NCBI GenBank assembly: GCA_001557035.1
Contig: LSKJ01000247.1
Coordinates: 1-18,280 of the forward strand
Direction of reading: 5' to 3'
DNA from: Rhodospirillaceae bacterium CCH5-H10
GTDB lineage: Bacteria; Pseudomonadota; Alphaproteobacteria; Reyranellales; Reyranellaceae
Length of the DNA stretch: 18,280 bases
Part shown: one piece after another, positions 5,781-16,574 of the stretch
Layout of the letters: every line of letters starts with the position of its first letter
How positions within the stretch are numbered: the stretch's first letter is position 1
The notes under the pieces: model-generated
What the model was told of the DNA's origin: nothing
Database searches by the model: none
What the model saw: only the letters and a program-made list of their open reading frames with translations
Translations under genes and position numbers: made by a program

Positions 5781-7754
5781 ATGTTCGGCAAACTGACGAT
5801 CGAGGCCCTGCCGTTCTACAGCCCGATCGCTGCGGGCGGCGCCGCCGTCACCGTTGGCGGCGCGCTGCTGGTCGCCGTCGTGCTCACCTACCTGAAGGCC
5901 TGGAAGTATCTCTGGACCGACTGGCTGACCAGCGTCGACCACAAGCGCATCGGCGTCATGTACATCGTGCTGGCGCTGATCATGCTGCTGCGCGGCTTCG
6001 TCGATGCCATCATGATGCGCGCCCAGCAGGCGATGGCGCTGAACAGCGGCGGGTACCTGCCACCCGAGCACTTCGACCAGATCTTCAGCTCGCACGGCAC
6101 GATCATGATCTTCTTCATGGCGATGCCGTTCATGACGGGACTGATCAACGTCATCGTGCCGCTGCAGATCGGCACCCGCGACGTGGCCTTTCCGTGGCTG
6201 AACGCCGTCAGCCTGTGGCTAAGCGCGGCCGGTGCGGCGCTGGTCATGGTCTCGCTGGTCATCGGCAAGTTCTCGACCGCGGGCTGGACCGGCTACCCGC
6301 CCTATTCGGGCATCGAGTACAGTCCGGGCGTCGGCGTCGACTACTGGATCTGGGCGATCCTGATATCGGGCGTCGGCTCGACCATGTCGGGCATCAACTT
6401 CATCGTGACGATCCTGAAGCGTCGCGCGCCGGGCATGACCCTGATGCGCATGACGCCCTTCGTCTGGACCGCGCTCGTCGCCTCGGTCCTGATGGCCTTC
6501 GCCTTCCCCGCCATCACCGTGGCCTGCGGCCTGCTCGCCCTCGACCGCCTCGCCGGCATGCATTTCTTCACGAATGCAAACGGCGGCAACATGATGAACT
6601 ACGTCAACCTGTTCTGGATCTGGGGCCATCCGGAAGTCTACATCCTGATCCTGCCGGCCTTCGGTATCTTCTCCGAGGTCGTGTCGACCTTCTCGCGCAA
6701 GCGCCTGTTCGGCTACGAATCGCTGGTCTATGCGACGGCGGCGATCGGCATCCTGTCCTTCACCGTCTGGCTGCACCACTTCTTCACCATGGGCTCCAGC
6801 GCGGGCGTCAACGCCTTCTTCGGCGTGATGACCATGATCATCGCGGTTCCGACCGGCGTGAAGGTGTTCAACTGGCTGCTCACCATGTATCGCGGCCGCA
6901 TCGAGTTCCATCCGTCGATGATGTGGAGCATCGGCTTCATCGTGACCTTCGTGATCGGCGGCATGACGGGCGTTCTGCTGGCCATCCCGCCGGCCGACTT
7001 CCTGATGCACAACACGACCTTCCTGGTCGCGCACTTCCACAACATGATCATCCCGGGCGTGCTGTTCGGCTATCTCGCCGGCTACATGTACTGGTTCCCC
7101 AAGGCCTTCGGCTTCGCCTTCAACCGCGGCTGGGGCCTCGGTGCCTTCTGGTGCTGGATCATCGGCTTCTATCTCGCCTTCATGCCGCTCTATCTGCTCG
7201 GCCTGAAGGGCATGCCGCGCCGCATGGAGACCTACAACGATCCGACCTGGCAGCCCTACCTGCTGGTTGCCCTGTCCGGCGCCGTGGTCGTGCTGTGCGG
7301 CATCGGCTGCATGGTGATGCAGCTCTACGCCTCGCTGCGCGACCGCAACAAGACGCGCGACCTGACAGGCGATCCGTTCGACGGTCGCACGCTGGAATGG
7401 TCCACCTCCTCGCCGCCACCGCCGTACAATTTCGCGGTGATCCCGACAGTGAGCGACCGCGAGGCCTTCCTCGAGATGAAGGAGAAGGGTGTCGCCTACC
7501 AGCGGCCGGCCCGCTACGAGGCGATCCGCATCCCGTCGAACACGCCGATCGGCGTCATCGTTGGCGCCTTCGCCTTCGTGCTGGGCTTCGCCATGATCTG
7601 GCACATCTGGTGGCTGGTGCTGGCGTCCGGCGCGGTCGTGTTCGCCGCGGTGATCGTGCGGTCGTCCAATGACGACCAGGAATTCACCATGTCGGCCGCC
7701 GAGGTGAAGGCGATCGAGGACGAACGGTACCGACTCATGGGGAGCCGGCCATGA
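5781..7754 (+). CDS. cyoB: Cytochrome bo3 ubiquinol oxidase subunit I
   Basis: 657 residues, the catalytic subunit of the heme-copper oxidase superfamily: it oxidises ubiquinol, reduces O2 to water and pumps protons. All expected ligands are present. H105 and H420 are for the low-spin heme, H418 for the high-spin heme, and H283, H332 and H333 for CuB ([19 protein letters not shown] motifs). Y287 of the His-Tyr cross-link is there, as are K361 (K channel) and D134 (D channel entrance). The quinol-site residues R71, D75 and H97 match those of the E. coli enzyme, supporting a quinol rather than cytochrome c donor. The spacing of 3 bp from cyoA and the 4-bp ATGA overlap with cyoC indicate tight coupling. 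Confidence 0.98.
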   Translation: MFGKLTIEALPFYSPIAAGGAAVTVGGALLVAVVLTYLKAWKYLWTDWLTSVDHKRIGVMYIVLALIMLLRGFVDAIMMRAQQAMALNSGGYLPPEHFDQIFSSHGTIMIFFMAMPFMTGLINVIVPLQIGTRDVAFPWLNAVSLWLSAAGAALVMVSLVIGKFSTAGWTGYPPYSGIEYSPGVGVDYWIWAILISGVGSTMSGINFIVTILKRRAPGMTLMRMTPFVWTALVASVLMAFAFPAITVACGLLALDRLAGMHFFTNANGGNMMNYVNLFWIWGHPEVYILILPAFGIFSEVVSTFSRKRLFGYESLVYATAAIGILSFTVWLHHFFTMGSSAGVNAFFGVMTMIIAVPTGVKVFNWLLTMYRGRIEFHPSMMWSIGFIVTFVIGGMTGVLLAIPPADFLMHNTTFLVAHFHNMIIPGVLFGYLAGYMYWFPKAFGFAFNRGWGLGAFWCWIIGFYLAFMPLYLLGLKGMPRRMETYNDPTWQPYLLVALSGAVVVLCGIGCMVMQLYASLRDRNKTRDLTGDPFDGRTLEWSTSSPPPPYNFAVIPTVSDREAFLEMKEKGVAYQRPARYEAIRIPSNTPIGVIVGAFAFVLGFAMIWHIWWLVLASGAVVFAAVIVRSSNDDQEFTMSAAEVKAIEDERYRLMGSRP

Positions 7755-8350
7755 GCGTCGCCCACATGAGCGAGCACGAGCGCGAAGAGATCGAGACCCA
7801 CGAGCAGCGGGCGTTCGGCTTCTGGCTCTACCTGATGGGCGATGCCGTGATCTTCGCCCTGCTGTTCGCCACCTACGCCATCATGATCCCCGGCACGGAT
7901 GGCGGCCCGACGGGCAAGCAGATCTTCGACCTGAACAATGCGGCCATCGAGACGGGCCTGCTGCTGGTCTCCAGCATGACCTTCGGCTTCGCCAGCCTGC
8001 AGGTTAAGGCCGGCAACCGCGGCGCCGTCCTGGCCTGGCTCGCCATCACCTTCGTGCTGGGCGCGGCCTTCGTCTTCCTCGAGGTGCGGGAGTTCGCCGG
8101 CCTGATCGCCCAGGGCGCCGGTCCCGATCGCAGCGGCTTCCTCTCGGCGTTCTTCACGCTGGTCGGCACGCACGGCGTCCACGTCACCATGGGTCTGCTC
8201 TGGATCGTGATCCTGGGCGCGCAGGTCGCGCTCAAGGGGGTCACGATGCCGGTCGCGTCGCGGCTGCACCGGCTGGGCCTCTTCTGGCACTTCCTCGACA
8301 TCGCCTGGGTCGGCATCTTCTCCATCGTCTATCTGCCGGGGCTGCTGTGA
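7751..8350 (+). CDS. cyoC: Cytochrome bo3 ubiquinol oxidase subunit III
   Basis: 199 residues with five hydrophobic helices, the compact form of oxidase subunit III found in quinol oxidases. [21 protein letters not shown] (23-43) opens the first helix. FVFLEVREF with the conserved acidic residue, [12 protein letters not shown], and the C-terminal [18 protein letters not shown] are family signatures. It has no cofactor and stabilises subunit I during turnover. Its ATG overlaps the cyoB stop (ATGA), and its own stop overlaps the cyoD start (TGATG). Confidence 0.96.
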   Translation: MSVAHMSEHEREEIETHEQRAFGFWLYLMGDAVIFALLFATYAIMIPGTDGGPTGKQIFDLNNAAIETGLLLVSSMTFGFASLQVKAGNRGAVLAWLAITFVLGAAFVFLEVREFAGLIAQGAGPDRSGFLSAFFTLVGTHGVHVTMGLLWIVILGAQVALKGVTMPVASRLHRLGLFWHFLDIAWVGIFSIVYLPGLL

Positions 8351-8664
8351 TGGAACGTCCTCCCGAAACCACGCACGGGCTGCGCTCCTACCTGATCGGC
8401 TTCGTGCTGGCGGTCGTACTGAGCGCCGTGCCGTTCTGGCTGGTCTACACGCACGCCCTGCCGCCGCAGCGCACGCTGCTCGTGATCGGCATCGCCGCGG
8501 TGCTGCAGGTTCTGGTCCATCTGCGCTTCTTCCTGCACATCAACTTCACGACCACGCCGCGCGAGAACGTGCTCGCGCTGGTCTTCACCGCGATTCTGCT
8601 CTTCATCATGGTGGGCGGCAGCTTCTGGATCATGTTCGACCTGCACGCCCGCATGGCGCTCTAG
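8350..8664 (+). CDS. cyoD: Cytochrome bo3 ubiquinol oxidase subunit IV
   Basis: 104 residues with three transmembrane helices, as in CyoD/CtaF-type subunit IV, which aids assembly of the CuB site in subunit I. THGLRSYLIGFVLAVVLSAVPF (8-29) and QVLVHLRFFLHIN are diagnostic. The ATG at 8350 overlaps the cyoC stop as TGATG; a GTG one codon earlier is possible but less likely. A heme O synthase gene (cyoE), which often follows cyoD, is not present in this window. Confidence 0.95.
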   Translation: MERPPETTHGLRSYLIGFVLAVVLSAVPFWLVYTHALPPQRTLLVIGIAAVLQVLVHLRFFLHINFTTTPRENVLALVFTAILLFIMVGGSFWIMFDLHARMAL

Positions 8665-8679
8665 CCGGCGGCCTCGTCG

Positions 8680-9192
8680 ATGGCCCAGGCCAAGTCGAAG
8701 ATGACGCCGCTCCTGCGCTGGGAGTGGATGGTCGGCCTGTCGCCCGTCGCGGCGACGGTCGTCGCCTATCTCGCACTCAGCCACCTGTCGCTGGAAGGCC
8801 CGGCGGTCGGCTTCACCGCGGGCACTCTCGACGGGCTGTGTGCCGCCGGGCTGCCGGCCTTGTGGTGCCGCGTGCCGAAGCCGGTGACGCTGCTGGCGGC
8901 CGTTCAGTTCCTGGCCTTCCTCTGGTTCATCCTGGCCTCGGCCTACATGTTCTGGCGCGTGCGGTTCGCGCCCAATTATGAGAAGCCGCCGGCCTATGTT
9001 CCCGGCTCGGCCTCTTTGTTCGAGATGGCGAGCTGGGGCGGCATCTGGGTGTTCATGCTGATCGGCGGCCAGATCTTCCCCTATCGCGGCCAGCCGCTCG
9101 CCGAGCCCAGCCTGCTCTTCGCCATGCTGGGCCTCAGCCTCGCCGTTCTGTCGCTGCGCATGCTGGCGGTCGCGCTGCGGTTCCGTACCTAG
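8680..9192 (+). CDS. Uncharacterised multi-pass membrane protein at the end of the cyo operon
   Basis: 170 residues; family not recognised. Hydrophobic segments lie at about 17-36, 68-92, 115-133 and 143-163, with a weaker one at 43-62, so four or five membrane passes are likely. There are aromatic and charged clusters between them (YMFWRVRFAPNYEKPPAY, 89-106). It has no heme-copper ligand pattern and lacks the polyprenyl-binding Asp motifs of a CyoE/heme O synthase, so it does not replace cyoE. It begins 15 bp after cyoD on the same strand and is presumably cotranscribed, which makes an accessory or assembly role in the oxidase possible but unproven. The ribosome-binding site is weak; a second in-frame ATG at 8701 is an alternative start. 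Confidence 0.75.
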   Translation: MAQAKSKMTPLLRWEWMVGLSPVAATVVAYLALSHLSLEGPAVGFTAGTLDGLCAAGLPALWCRVPKPVTLLAAVQFLAFLWFILASAYMFWRVRFAPNYEKPPAYVPGSASLFEMASWGGIWVFMLIGGQIFPYRGQPLAEPSLLFAMLGLSLAVLSLRMLAVALRFRT

Positions 9193-9228
9193 CGGACACA
9201 CGCCGGCCGGCCTGCTTCGGCCGCTCCT

Positions 9229-9284
9229 GAAATTCCTATGAATTTCCTATGCCGGCCGCCGCGTCGCCGGCTCGAATTCCTATG
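9229..9284. repeat. Three direct repeats of GAA(A/T)TTCCTATG-type in the kdp leader
   Basis: Near-identical AT-rich words occur at 9229-9240 (GAAATTCCTATG), 9240-9251 (GAATTTCCTATG) and 9274-9284 (GAATTCCTATG), with a degraded TTCTATG at 9296-9302. They stand out against very GC-rich flanks, in the only non-coding stretch upstream of the kdp genes. Repeated boxes here could be the binding sites of the response regulator KdpE or part of the promoter. This is an inference from position only. Confidence 0.55.
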
Positions 9285-9320
9285 CCCCGACGCTCTTCTA
9301 TGGCGGCGAAGGAGTTCCCC

Positions 9321-9404
9321 ATGCTCGACATCCTGTTCTTCGGCGGCGGCCTCGTCCTGTTCTGCCTGCTGATCGCCTACGAACGCCTGTGCCGCAGGCT
9401 GTGA
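9321..9404 (+). CDS. 27-residue membrane peptide preceding kdpF
   Basis: A short ORF starts with ATG behind a strong ribosome-binding site (AAGGAG, 9309-9314). The peptide has an acidic N-terminus (MLDILFF), a hydrophobic core with three glycines (GGGLVLFCLLIAY, residues 8-20) and a basic C-terminus (ERLCRRL, 21-27), i.e. one transmembrane helix with the C-terminus probably in the cytoplasm. It ends 7 bp before kdpF and is of similar size, so it is likely the first gene of the kdp operon. It is not KdpF itself. I have seen comparable small reading frames in front of kdpF in alphaproteobacteria, but no function is established that I can name. Confidence 0.7.
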   Translation: MLDILFFGGGLVLFCLLIAYERLCRRL

Positions 9405-9411
9405 GGCGGTC

Positions 9412-9501
9412 GTGACCTTCGATTACCTGCTGGGCGGTGCGCTCGCCGTCCTCCTGCTCGTCTATCTGACGGTCGCGCTGGCGCGGCCGGAGAAATTCTG
9501 A
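9412..9501 (+). CDS. kdpF: K+-transporting ATPase small subunit KdpF
   Basis: 29 residues from a GTG start. There is one transmembrane helix ([25 protein letters not shown], residues 5-29), with the C-terminal pattern Y-L-x-x-A-L-x-x-P-E-x-F shared with KdpF, the peptide that sits between KdpA and KdpB in the membrane and stabilises the complex. It lies 7 bp before kdpA, the usual place. Length matches the E. coli protein (29 residues). AGGCGG upstream gives a modest ribosome-binding site. Confidence 0.92.
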   Translation: MTFDYLLGGALAVLLLVYLTVALARPEKF

Positions 9502-9508
9502 GGCGACC

Positions 9509-11218
9509 ATGACGATCAACGGCTGGGCGCAGATCGCGCTCTTCTGCGGCCTCGTGCTGCTGCTCACGCGGCCGCTGGGCGGCTACCTCGACGACGTCCT
9601 TGCAGGACGGCGCACCTTCCTGTCGCCGCTGCTGCGGCCGGTCGAGCGCGGCTTCTATCGCCTGGCCGGCATCGATCCGGCCGAGGACCAGAGCTGGTGG
9701 GTCTATGCCCGCGCCATGATCGTCCTCCACATCGTGGGCTTCACGTTCCTCTATCTGCTGCTGCGCCTGCAGGACCTGCTGCCGTTCAATCCGCAAGGCA
9801 TGTCCGCCGTGGCGCCCGACCTCGCCGGCAACACCTCGGTCAGCTTCCTCACCAACACCAACTGGCAGAACTACGGTGGCGAATCGACCATGAGCTATCT
9901 GTCTCAGATGGCCGGGCTGACCGTTCAGAACTTCCTGAGCGCCGCCACCGGCATCGCGCTGGCCGTGGCGCTGATCCGCGGCTTCGCGCGGGCCGAATCC
10001 AGGGGCATCGGCAACTTCTGGGCAGACCTGGTGCGCACCACGCTCTACGTGCTGCTGCCGCTGTGCGTGCTGCTGACGGTCTTCTACGTCTGGCAGGGCG
10101 TGCCGCAGAACCTGTCGGGCTACGTCGAAGCGACCACACTGGAGGGCGCGAAGCAGACGATCGCGCAGGGCCCGGTGGCCTCGCAGCTCGCGATCAAGAT
10201 GCTGGGCACCAATGGCGGCGGCTTCTTCAATGCCAATTCCGCGCATCCCTACGAGAATCCGACTGCACTCTCCAATCTCGTGCAGATGCTGTCGATCTTC
10301 GTGATCGGCGCCGCGATGACGAACGTGTTCGGTCGTGCCGTCGGCGATGAGCGCCAGGGCTGGGCGATCCTGGCGGCCATGGGCTTCCTGTTCGTCGCGG
10401 GTGTCGTCGTCTGCTACGGGGCCGAGGCCGGCGGCAACCCGCTGATCAGCGCGCTGGGCGTCGACGATGCGGCCGGCAACATGGAAGGCAAGGAGGTGCG
10501 CTTCGGCACGACCCTGTCGACCCTGTTCGCGGTGATCACCACCGCTGCGTCGTGCGGTGCGGTCAACGCCATGATGGACAGCTTCATGCCGCTGGGCGGC
10601 ATGGTCCCGATGATCAACATGCTGCTGGGCGAGATCATCATCGGCGGCGTCGGCGCGGGCCTCTACGGCATGCTGCTGTTCGCCATCCTGGCGATCTTCC
10701 TGGCGGGCCTGATGGTCGGCCGCACGCCCGAGTATGTCGGCAAGAAGATCGAGGCGCGCGAGGTGAAGTTCACCATGCTGGCGATCCTGTGCGTGCCGCT
10801 GGCGGTGCTGGGCTTCACGGCGCTGGCCAGCGTCGTGCCGGCGGGCCTTGCCGGTCCGGCCAATGCGGGGCCGCACGGGTTCAGCGAGATCTTCTATGCC
10901 TATACGTCGGCGGCGGCGAACAACGGCAGCGCCTTCGGCGGCCTGTCAGGCAACACCGTCTTCTACAACGGCACGCTCGCCGTCGCGATGATGGTCGGCC
11001 GCTTCGCCATCATCGTCCCGATGCTGGCCGTGGCGGGTTCGCTGGCCGCCAAGCGGAAGGCCGCGATCTCGGCCGGCACCTTCCCGACCCATGGCGGCCT
11101 GTTCGTCGGCCTGCTGATCGGCGCCGTACTGATCGTGGGCGGTCTCACCTTCCTTCCGGCCCTGGCCCTCGGGCCCATCGCAGAGCATTTCGCCCTGCTG
11201 GCCGGCACGCTGTTCTGA
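9509..11218 (+). CDS. kdpA: K+-transporting ATPase subunit A (K+ channel-like subunit)
   Basis: 569 residues, the K+-binding channel subunit of the KdpFABC P-type ATPase, related to Trk/Ktr-type transporters with four pore repeats. Selectivity-filter loops are recognisable: [11 protein letters not shown] (115-125), [19 protein letters not shown] (233-251), a third around [21 protein letters not shown] and a fourth at [13 protein letters not shown]. About ten hydrophobic helices surround them. K+ enters here and moves through a tunnel to KdpB. Length and motifs are normal and nothing is truncated. It is followed 11 bp later by kdpB. Confidence 0.98.
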   Translation: MTINGWAQIALFCGLVLLLTRPLGGYLDDVLAGRRTFLSPLLRPVERGFYRLAGIDPAEDQSWWVYARAMIVLHIVGFTFLYLLLRLQDLLPFNPQGMSAVAPDLAGNTSVSFLTNTNWQNYGGESTMSYLSQMAGLTVQNFLSAATGIALAVALIRGFARAESRGIGNFWADLVRTTLYVLLPLCVLLTVFYVWQGVPQNLSGYVEATTLEGAKQTIAQGPVASQLAIKMLGTNGGGFFNANSAHPYENPTALSNLVQMLSIFVIGAAMTNVFGRAVGDERQGWAILAAMGFLFVAGVVVCYGAEAGGNPLISALGVDDAAGNMEGKEVRFGTTLSTLFAVITTAASCGAVNAMMDSFMPLGGMVPMINMLLGEIIIGGVGAGLYGMLLFAILAIFLAGLMVGRTPEYVGKKIEAREVKFTMLAILCVPLAVLGFTALASVVPAGLAGPANAGPHGFSEIFYAYTSAAANNGSAFGGLSGNTVFYNGTLAVAMMVGRFAIIVPMLAVAGSLAAKRKAAISAGTFPTHGGLFVGLLIGAVLIVGGLTFLPALALGPIAEHFALLAGTLF

Positions 11219-11229
11219 CGAGGCCCCTC

Positions 11230-13278
11230 ATGAGTAAACGTGACAAGTCACCGTCGCTCTTCGACCCCGCGATCCTGAAGCCGGCCCTGCTGGGAAGCCT
11301 CACCAAGCTCGACCCGCGCGAACTGGTGAAGAACCCTGTGATGTTCACCGTCGAGATGGTGGCGCTGGTCGCGACCGTCCTCACCGTGCGTGACCTGGTA
11401 ACCGGTGCAACCGGCTCGGGCTTCCAGATCCAGCTCGTGGTCTGGCTGTGGGCGACCGTGCTGTTCGCCACCTTCGCCGAGGCGGTCGCCGAGGGCCGCG
11501 GCAAGGCCCAGGCCGACACGCTGCGGCGCATGCGCAGCGAGACCATGGCCAAGGTGCTGCTGGGCGTCGGCGACACGTTCGAGCCGCGGCGGGCCCATAC
11601 GCTGAAGGTCGGCGAAAAGGTGCTGGTCGAGGCCGGAGACCTCGTCCCGGGCGACGGCGAGATCGTCGAGGGTGTGGCGACCATCGACGAATCGGCCATC
11701 ACCGGCGAGTCCGCGCCCGTCATCCGCGAGGCCGGCGGCGACCGCTCGGCCGTGACCGGCGGCACGCGCGTGCTCTCGGACCGGATCAAGGTCCGCATCA
11801 CCGCGGAGCAGGGATCGAGCTTCCTCGATCGCATGATCGCCCTGGTCGAGGGCGCGGCGCGCCAGAAGACTCCTAACGAACTGGCGCTCAGCGTCCTGCT
11901 GGCGGGGCTCACGCTGATCTTCGTTCTGGCGGTCGTGACCATCCCGAGCTTCGCGACCTATGCCGGCGGCGCGGTGTCCGTCGTCGTCCTGATCGCGCTG
12001 TTCGTCACCCTGATCCCCACGACCATCGGCGCGCTGCTGTCGGCCATCGGCATCGCCGGCATGAACCGTCTGGTGCGCTTCAACGTGCTGGCGACCTCCG
12101 GCCGTGCCGTCGAGGCGGCGGGCGACGTCGACACGTTGCTGCTCGACAAGACCGGCACCATCACGCTCGGCAACCGTCATGCGACACAGTTCATCCCGGT
12201 GACGGGCATCAGCGAAGAGGAGGTGGCGCGGGTGGCCCAGCTCGCCAGCCTGGCCGACGAGACGCCCGAGGGCCGCTCGATCGTCGTGCTGGCCAAGGAG
12301 AAGCATGGCCTGCGCGGCGTCGACGTGGCCGAGCTGCACGCGCAGTTCGTGCCCTTCACGGCCCAGACCCGCATGAGCGGTGTGGATCATGAGGGCGCGG
12401 TAATCCGCAAGGGAGCGATCGATTCGGTGGTCGAGCACGCGCGCTCGCTCGGCATCGTGCCGCCGGCCGAGGAGGTGAACCGCATCGCCACGACCATCGC
12501 CAAGGAGGGCGGTACGCCGCTTGCGGTGTCGCGCAACGGCCAGATCCTGGGCGTCGTCTACCTGAAGGACATCGTGAAGGGCGGCATTCGAGAACGCTTC
12601 GCCGAGCTGCGCGCGATGGGCATCCGCACGGTGATGATCACCGGTGACAATCCGCAGACCGCGGCGGCGATCGCGGCCGAGGCGGGCGTCGACGATTTCC
12701 TCGCCCAGGCGACGCCCGAGGCCAAGCTGCGCCTGATCCGGGAGGAGCAGGCCAAGGGAAAACTGGTCGCCATGTGCGGCGACGGCACCAACGACGCGCC
12801 CGCGCTCGCCCAGGCCGATGTCGGCGTCGCCATGCAGACCGGCACCAACGCCGCGCGCGAGGCCGGCAACATGGTCGACCTCGACAGCGACCCGACCAAG
12901 CTCATCGAGATCGTGGCCATCGGCAAGCAGCTGCTGATGACCCGTGGCGCGCTCACCACCTTCTCGATCGCCAACGACGTGGCCAAGTACTTCGCCATCA
13001 TCCCGGCGATGTTCATCGCCTTCTATCCGCAACTCGGCGTGCTGAACGTCATGGGCCTGGCGACGCCGCAAAGCGCCATCCTGTCGGCGATCATCTTCAA
13101 CGCGCTGATCATCATCGCGCTGATCCCGCTCGCCCTGCGCGGCGTGCAGTATCGGCCGAGCGGTGCGGCGGCCCTGCTGCGCCGCAACCTGCTCGTCTAT
13201 GGAATCGGCGGCCTCGTCGTGCCCTTCGTCGGCATCAAGCTGATCGACGTGGTGGTCGCGGCCGCCGGCCTCGCCTGA
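11230..13278 (+). CDS. kdpB: K+-transporting ATPase subunit B (P-type ATPase)
   Basis: 682 residues, the same length as the E. coli protein. It is the ATP-hydrolysing subunit that phosphorylates itself and drives K+ import. Visible motifs: TGES (158-161) of the actuator domain, DKTGT with phosphorylated D306, KGA in the nucleotide-binding domain, TGDNPQTA, and [10 protein letters not shown] in the hinge. The Ser of TGES (S161) corresponds to the residue reported as phosphorylated in E. coli KdpB (S162) to switch the pump off at high K+, so this control could exist here. The ATG at 11230 follows GACGAGG and a gap of 11 bp after kdpA. Confidence 0.98.
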   Translation: MSKRDKSPSLFDPAILKPALLGSLTKLDPRELVKNPVMFTVEMVALVATVLTVRDLVTGATGSGFQIQLVVWLWATVLFATFAEAVAEGRGKAQADTLRRMRSETMAKVLLGVGDTFEPRRAHTLKVGEKVLVEAGDLVPGDGEIVEGVATIDESAITGESAPVIREAGGDRSAVTGGTRVLSDRIKVRITAEQGSSFLDRMIALVEGAARQKTPNELALSVLLAGLTLIFVLAVVTIPSFATYAGGAVSVVVLIALFVTLIPTTIGALLSAIGIAGMNRLVRFNVLATSGRAVEAAGDVDTLLLDKTGTITLGNRHATQFIPVTGISEEEVARVAQLASLADETPEGRSIVVLAKEKHGLRGVDVAELHAQFVPFTAQTRMSGVDHEGAVIRKGAIDSVVEHARSLGIVPPAEEVNRIATTIAKEGGTPLAVSRNGQILGVVYLKDIVKGGIRERFAELRAMGIRTVMITGDNPQTAAAIAAEAGVDDFLAQATPEAKLRLIREEQAKGKLVAMCGDGTNDAPALAQADVGVAMQTGTNAAREAGNMVDLDSDPTKLIEIVAIGKQLLMTRGALTTFSIANDVAKYFAIIPAMFIAFYPQLGVLNVMGLATPQSAILSAIIFNALIIIALIPLALRGVQYRPSGAAALLRRNLLVYGIGGLVVPFVGIKLIDVVVAAAGLA

Positions 13279-13289
13279 AGGAGATCGTC

Positions 13290-13880
13290 ATGCTTCGCCA
13301 TTTTCGTGCGTCCGTCGTCATGCTGGTGCTGATGACCGTCCTGCTGGGTCTCGCCTATCCGCTCGCCATGGTGGGCGTCGCCGGTGCGGCCTTCCCCGGC
13401 CAGGCTGGCGGTTCGCTCGTCGAGAAGGACGGCAAGGTCGTCGGATCGACGCTGATCGGCCAGTCGTTTGCCGGTGAGACCTACTTCCACGGCCGGCCGT
13501 CGGCCACGACCGACACCGATCCGGCGGACGCGACCAAGACCGTCCCCTCGCCCTACAACGCGGCCAACTCGATGGGCTCAAACCTCGGGCCGACCTCGAA
13601 GGCGCTGGTCGACCGCGTCAAGGAAGACGCCGACAGGCTCGGCAAGGGCGTGCCGGTCGATCTGGTCACGACCTCGGGCAGTGGCCTCGACCCGCACGTC
13701 TCGCCCGCGGCGGCGGCCTGGCAGGTCGCCCGCGTCGCCAGGGCGCGCGGCCTGCGCGAGATCGAGGTGCAGGCGCTGGTGGCGCAGCACACCGAAGGCC
13801 GCATGTACGGCCTGCTGGGCGAACCCCGGGTCAATGTGCTGCAGCTCAACCTCGCCCTCGACGCGCTGCCCAAGCGGTGA
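13290..13880 (+). CDS. kdpC: K+-transporting ATPase subunit C
   Basis: 196 residues, with one N-terminal transmembrane helix (about 8-30) and a soluble periplasmic domain. KdpC signatures: [50 protein letters not shown] and the C-terminal [11 protein letters not shown]. It stabilises the KdpFABC complex; its exact role in transport is still debated. The start is set by AAGGAG just downstream of the kdpB stop. A gap of 15 bp separates it from kdpD. Confidence 0.97.
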   Translation: MLRHFRASVVMLVLMTVLLGLAYPLAMVGVAGAAFPGQAGGSLVEKDGKVVGSTLIGQSFAGETYFHGRPSATTDTDPADATKTVPSPYNAANSMGSNLGPTSKALVDRVKEDADRLGKGVPVDLVTTSGSGLDPHVSPAAAAWQVARVARARGLREIEVQALVAQHTEGRMYGLLGEPRVNVLQLNLALDALPKR

Positions 13881-13895
13881 CAATGATCCGGCTGC

Positions 13896-16574
13896 ATGCC
13901 CACCGCCGTTGACGATCTCCGGCCCTCGCCCGACGCACTCCTGAAGGCGGCGGAGAAAGAGTCGCGCGGCAAGCACAAGATCTTCCTCGGTGCCGCACCC
14001 GGTGTCGGCAAGACGTATGAGATGCTGTCGGCCGCCCATCGCCGCAGTCGAGAAGGTGTCGACGTGGTGGTCGGCGTCGTCGAGACCCACGGCCGGGTGG
14101 AAACCGAGGCCCAGCTCAAGGGGCTGGAAACCTTGCCGCGCCGGTCCGTCGACCATCGCGGGCGAACGCTCGAGGAGATGGACCTCGATGCCATCCTGAA
14201 GCGGCGCCCGGCGCTGGTGCTGGTCGACGAGCTCGCCCACACCAACGCCGAGGGCAGTCGTCATCCCAAGCGCTACCTCGACGTCGAGGAGCTGCTGGCC
14301 GCCGGCATCGACGTCTATTCGACCCTGAACGTTCAGCACATCGAGAGCCTCAACGACGTGGTGGCGCGTATCACCCGAATCCGCGTGCGCGAGACAGTGC
14401 CCGACCGCGTGGTCGATGCCGCCGACGAGGTCGAACTGATCGACCTGACGCCCGCCGACCTGATCGCCCGCCTCAACGAGGGCAAGGTCTATGTCCGTGA
14501 CCAGGCCCAGCGTGCGCTGCGTCACTACTTCTCGCCCGGCAACCTGACGGCCCTGCGCGAGCTGGCGTTGCGCCGTACCGCCGTCCGCGTCGACGAGCAG
14601 ATGCGCAGTTATATGCGCGAGCATGCCATCGCCGGTCCGTGGGCGGCGGGCGAACGCGTGATCGTCTGCCTGGATCCCGGGCCGGGCGCCGCCAATGCCG
14701 TGCGCGCCGCCAAGCGCAGCGCCGACGCGCTCGATGCCGAGCTGATCGCGCTCTATGTCGAAACCGATCGGCATGCGACCCTGTCCGAGGCCGAGCATGC
14801 GCGCCTCGCCGAGGCGACGCGGCTGGCGGGCCAGCTCGGCGCCGAGGTCGTGACCGTGCCCGGTCATTCCGTGGTCGAGGAGATCGTGGCCTTCGCGCGC
14901 TCGCGCAACGCCACGCGCATCGTGGTCGGCAAGTCGCGCCGCTCGCGCTGGTTCGAGTTGCGCCACGGGTCCGTGGTCGACGAGCTCGTGCGCTCCGGCG
15001 CCGGGCTTGCCGTCGAGGTCGCGCCGCTGGCCGAAGACCAGCAGGCGGTCGCGCCGCGGGACTGGCTGCGCGACGTGCCGCTGTCGCCGGGTCCCTATCT
15101 CGAAGGTGCACTGGCGGCGGCCGTGGCGACGGCGGCCGGCATCCTGATCGACCGGCTGATCGTGCTGCCCAACATCTCGCTGGTCTATGTGCTGCCGGTC
15201 CTCTTCTCGGCGGCGCGCCACGGGCTGGTGCCGTCGCTCTGGGTCTCGGCGTTGAGCGTCGCCTGCTTCAACTTCTTCTTCCTGCCGCCGCTCTATCAAT
15301 TCACCATCGCCGATCCCGCCAACGTGATGGCGCTGATCCTGTTCGTCATCGTGGCGGTCATCGCGAGCGCGCTGGCGGCCCGCACGCGGACCCAGGCCGA
15401 ATCGGCGCGACGCGAGGCGCGCACCACGGCCGGTCTCTATGCCTTCAGCCGCAAGATCGCCGGCGTCGTCGATCTCTACGACCTGCTCTGGATCGTGGTG
15501 TCGCATCTCGCGCGGCTGCTCAAGGCGGAGATCGTCGTGCTGATGCCCGAAGAAGGGCAACTCACGACCCGCGCGGCCTTCCCGCCGGACGGGGCGCTGA
15601 GCGACGCCGATCTTGCCGCCGCACGCTGGTCGTGGGACGCGGATCGGCCGGCCGGACGGGGCACCGATACGCTGCCGGGCGGACGCTGGCTGTTCCTGCC
15701 GATCCGCACCAGCCGCTCGGCCATCGCCCTGATCGGCGTGCTGCCGAACAAGGAGGGGCATGAGCTCACTGCGGGCGAGCGCCGGCTTCTCGAAGCGGTG
15801 GGCAACCAGGCCGCCGTCGCCATCGAGCGCGTGACCCTGGCCGAGGATATCGACCGGGCACGGCTGGGCGCGGAGCGCGAGCGCCTGCGGTCCTCGATGC
15901 TGACATCGGTCTCGCACGACCTGCGCACGCCGCTCGCCTCGATCATCGGCGCGCTCTCCAGCCTGCGCAGTTTCGGCGAGCGTTACGATGTTTCTGCGCG
16001 CGAGGAGCTGCTGGCGACGGCGCAGGGCGAGGCCGAGCGCCTCGACCGCTTCGTCGGCAACCTGCTCGACATGACGCGCCTCGATGCCGGAGCGATCGCC
16101 CCCAGGCGCGAAGCCGTCGAAGTGGGCGACCTGGTGTCCACGGCATTGCGCAGGGCCGCGCCTCTGGTGGCGGGGCACGAGGTCTCGGTCGCGATGGCGT
16201 CCGGACTGCCGGCACTGTCGCTCGACTTCGTGCTGGCCGAGCAGGTCCTGTTCAACCTGCTCGACAATGCCGCCAAGTATTCCGGCCCCGGTGGGCGCAT
16301 TTCCGTCGAGACGAGGCAGCAGGCGGGCGCGCGGGTCGAGATCGTGGTCCGCGACGAAGGGCCGGGGCTTGCCGAGGCCGATCTCGACCGTATCTTCGAG
16401 AAGTTCTATCGCACCGAATCGGGTGACCGGCGGCGGGCGGGGACCGGGTTGGGCCTCGCCATCGCCCGTGGCTTCGTCGAGGCCATGGGCGGCACGCTCA
16501 CGGCGCGCAACAGGAGCGATCGCAGCGGTGCGGAGTTCGTGGTGAGTTTTCCGGTGTCCTCCGATGGCGGCTGA
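13896..16574 (+). CDS. kdpD: Sensor histidine kinase KdpD
   Basis: 892 residues (E. coli 894). It senses K+ limitation and phosphorylates KdpE. Domain order: N-terminal KdpD domain with Walker [10 protein letters not shown] (32-40) and Walker B-like [10 protein letters not shown] (108-117); a universal-stress-protein-like domain (about 250-370); four transmembrane helices (about 400-495); an Arg-rich stretch then a GAF-like domain (about 510-650); a HisKA dimerisation domain with phospho-acceptor H674 in SHDLRTPL; and a HATPase domain with N box [10 protein letters not shown] and G boxes DEGPGL and GTGLGLAI. All catalytic boxes are intact. It overlaps kdpE by 11 bp. The ribosome-binding site before the ATG is weak, which may keep kinase levels below those of the pump. 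Confidence 0.97.
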   Translation: MPTAVDDLRPSPDALLKAAEKESRGKHKIFLGAAPGVGKTYEMLSAAHRRSREGVDVVVGVVETHGRVETEAQLKGLETLPRRSVDHRGRTLEEMDLDAILKRRPALVLVDELAHTNAEGSRHPKRYLDVEELLAAGIDVYSTLNVQHIESLNDVVARITRIRVRETVPDRVVDAADEVELIDLTPADLIARLNEGKVYVRDQAQRALRHYFSPGNLTALRELALRRTAVRVDEQMRSYMREHAIAGPWAAGERVIVCLDPGPGAANAVRAAKRSADALDAELIALYVETDRHATLSEAEHARLAEATRLAGQLGAEVVTVPGHSVVEEIVAFARSRNATRIVVGKSRRSRWFELRHGSVVDELVRSGAGLAVEVAPLAEDQQAVAPRDWLRDVPLSPGPYLEGALAAAVATAAGILIDRLIVLPNISLVYVLPVLFSAARHGLVPSLWVSALSVACFNFFFLPPLYQFTIADPANVMALILFVIVAVIASALAARTRTQAESARREARTTAGLYAFSRKIAGVVDLYDLLWIVVSHLARLLKAEIVVLMPEEGQLTTRAAFPPDGALSDADLAAARWSWDADRPAGRGTDTLPGGRWLFLPIRTSRSAIALIGVLPNKEGHELTAGERRLLEAVGNQAAVAIERVTLAEDIDRARLGAERERLRSSMLTSVSHDLRTPLASIIGALSSLRSFGERYDVSAREELLATAQGEAERLDRFVGNLLDMTRLDAGAIAPRREAVEVGDLVSTALRRAAPLVAGHEVSVAMASGLPALSLDFVLAEQVLFNLLDNAAKYSGPGGRISVETRQQAGARVEIVVRDEGPGLAEADLDRIFEKFYRTESGDRRRAGTGLGLAIARGFVEAMGGTLTARNRSDRSGAEFVVSFPVSSDGG

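Noticed and set aside
9208..9223. Hairpin CGGCC-TGCTTC-GGCCG after the cyo operon as a rho-independent terminator
   Set aside because: The stem is only 5 bp and no T-tract follows, so it is not distinguishable from chance in GC-rich DNA.
9238..9372. A 44-codon frame from the ATG in the kdp leader repeats, which could be a leader peptide
   Set aside because: There is no ribosome-binding site, the translation is Ser/Arg/Cys-rich without a pattern, and it runs out of frame through the better-supported 27-residue gene.
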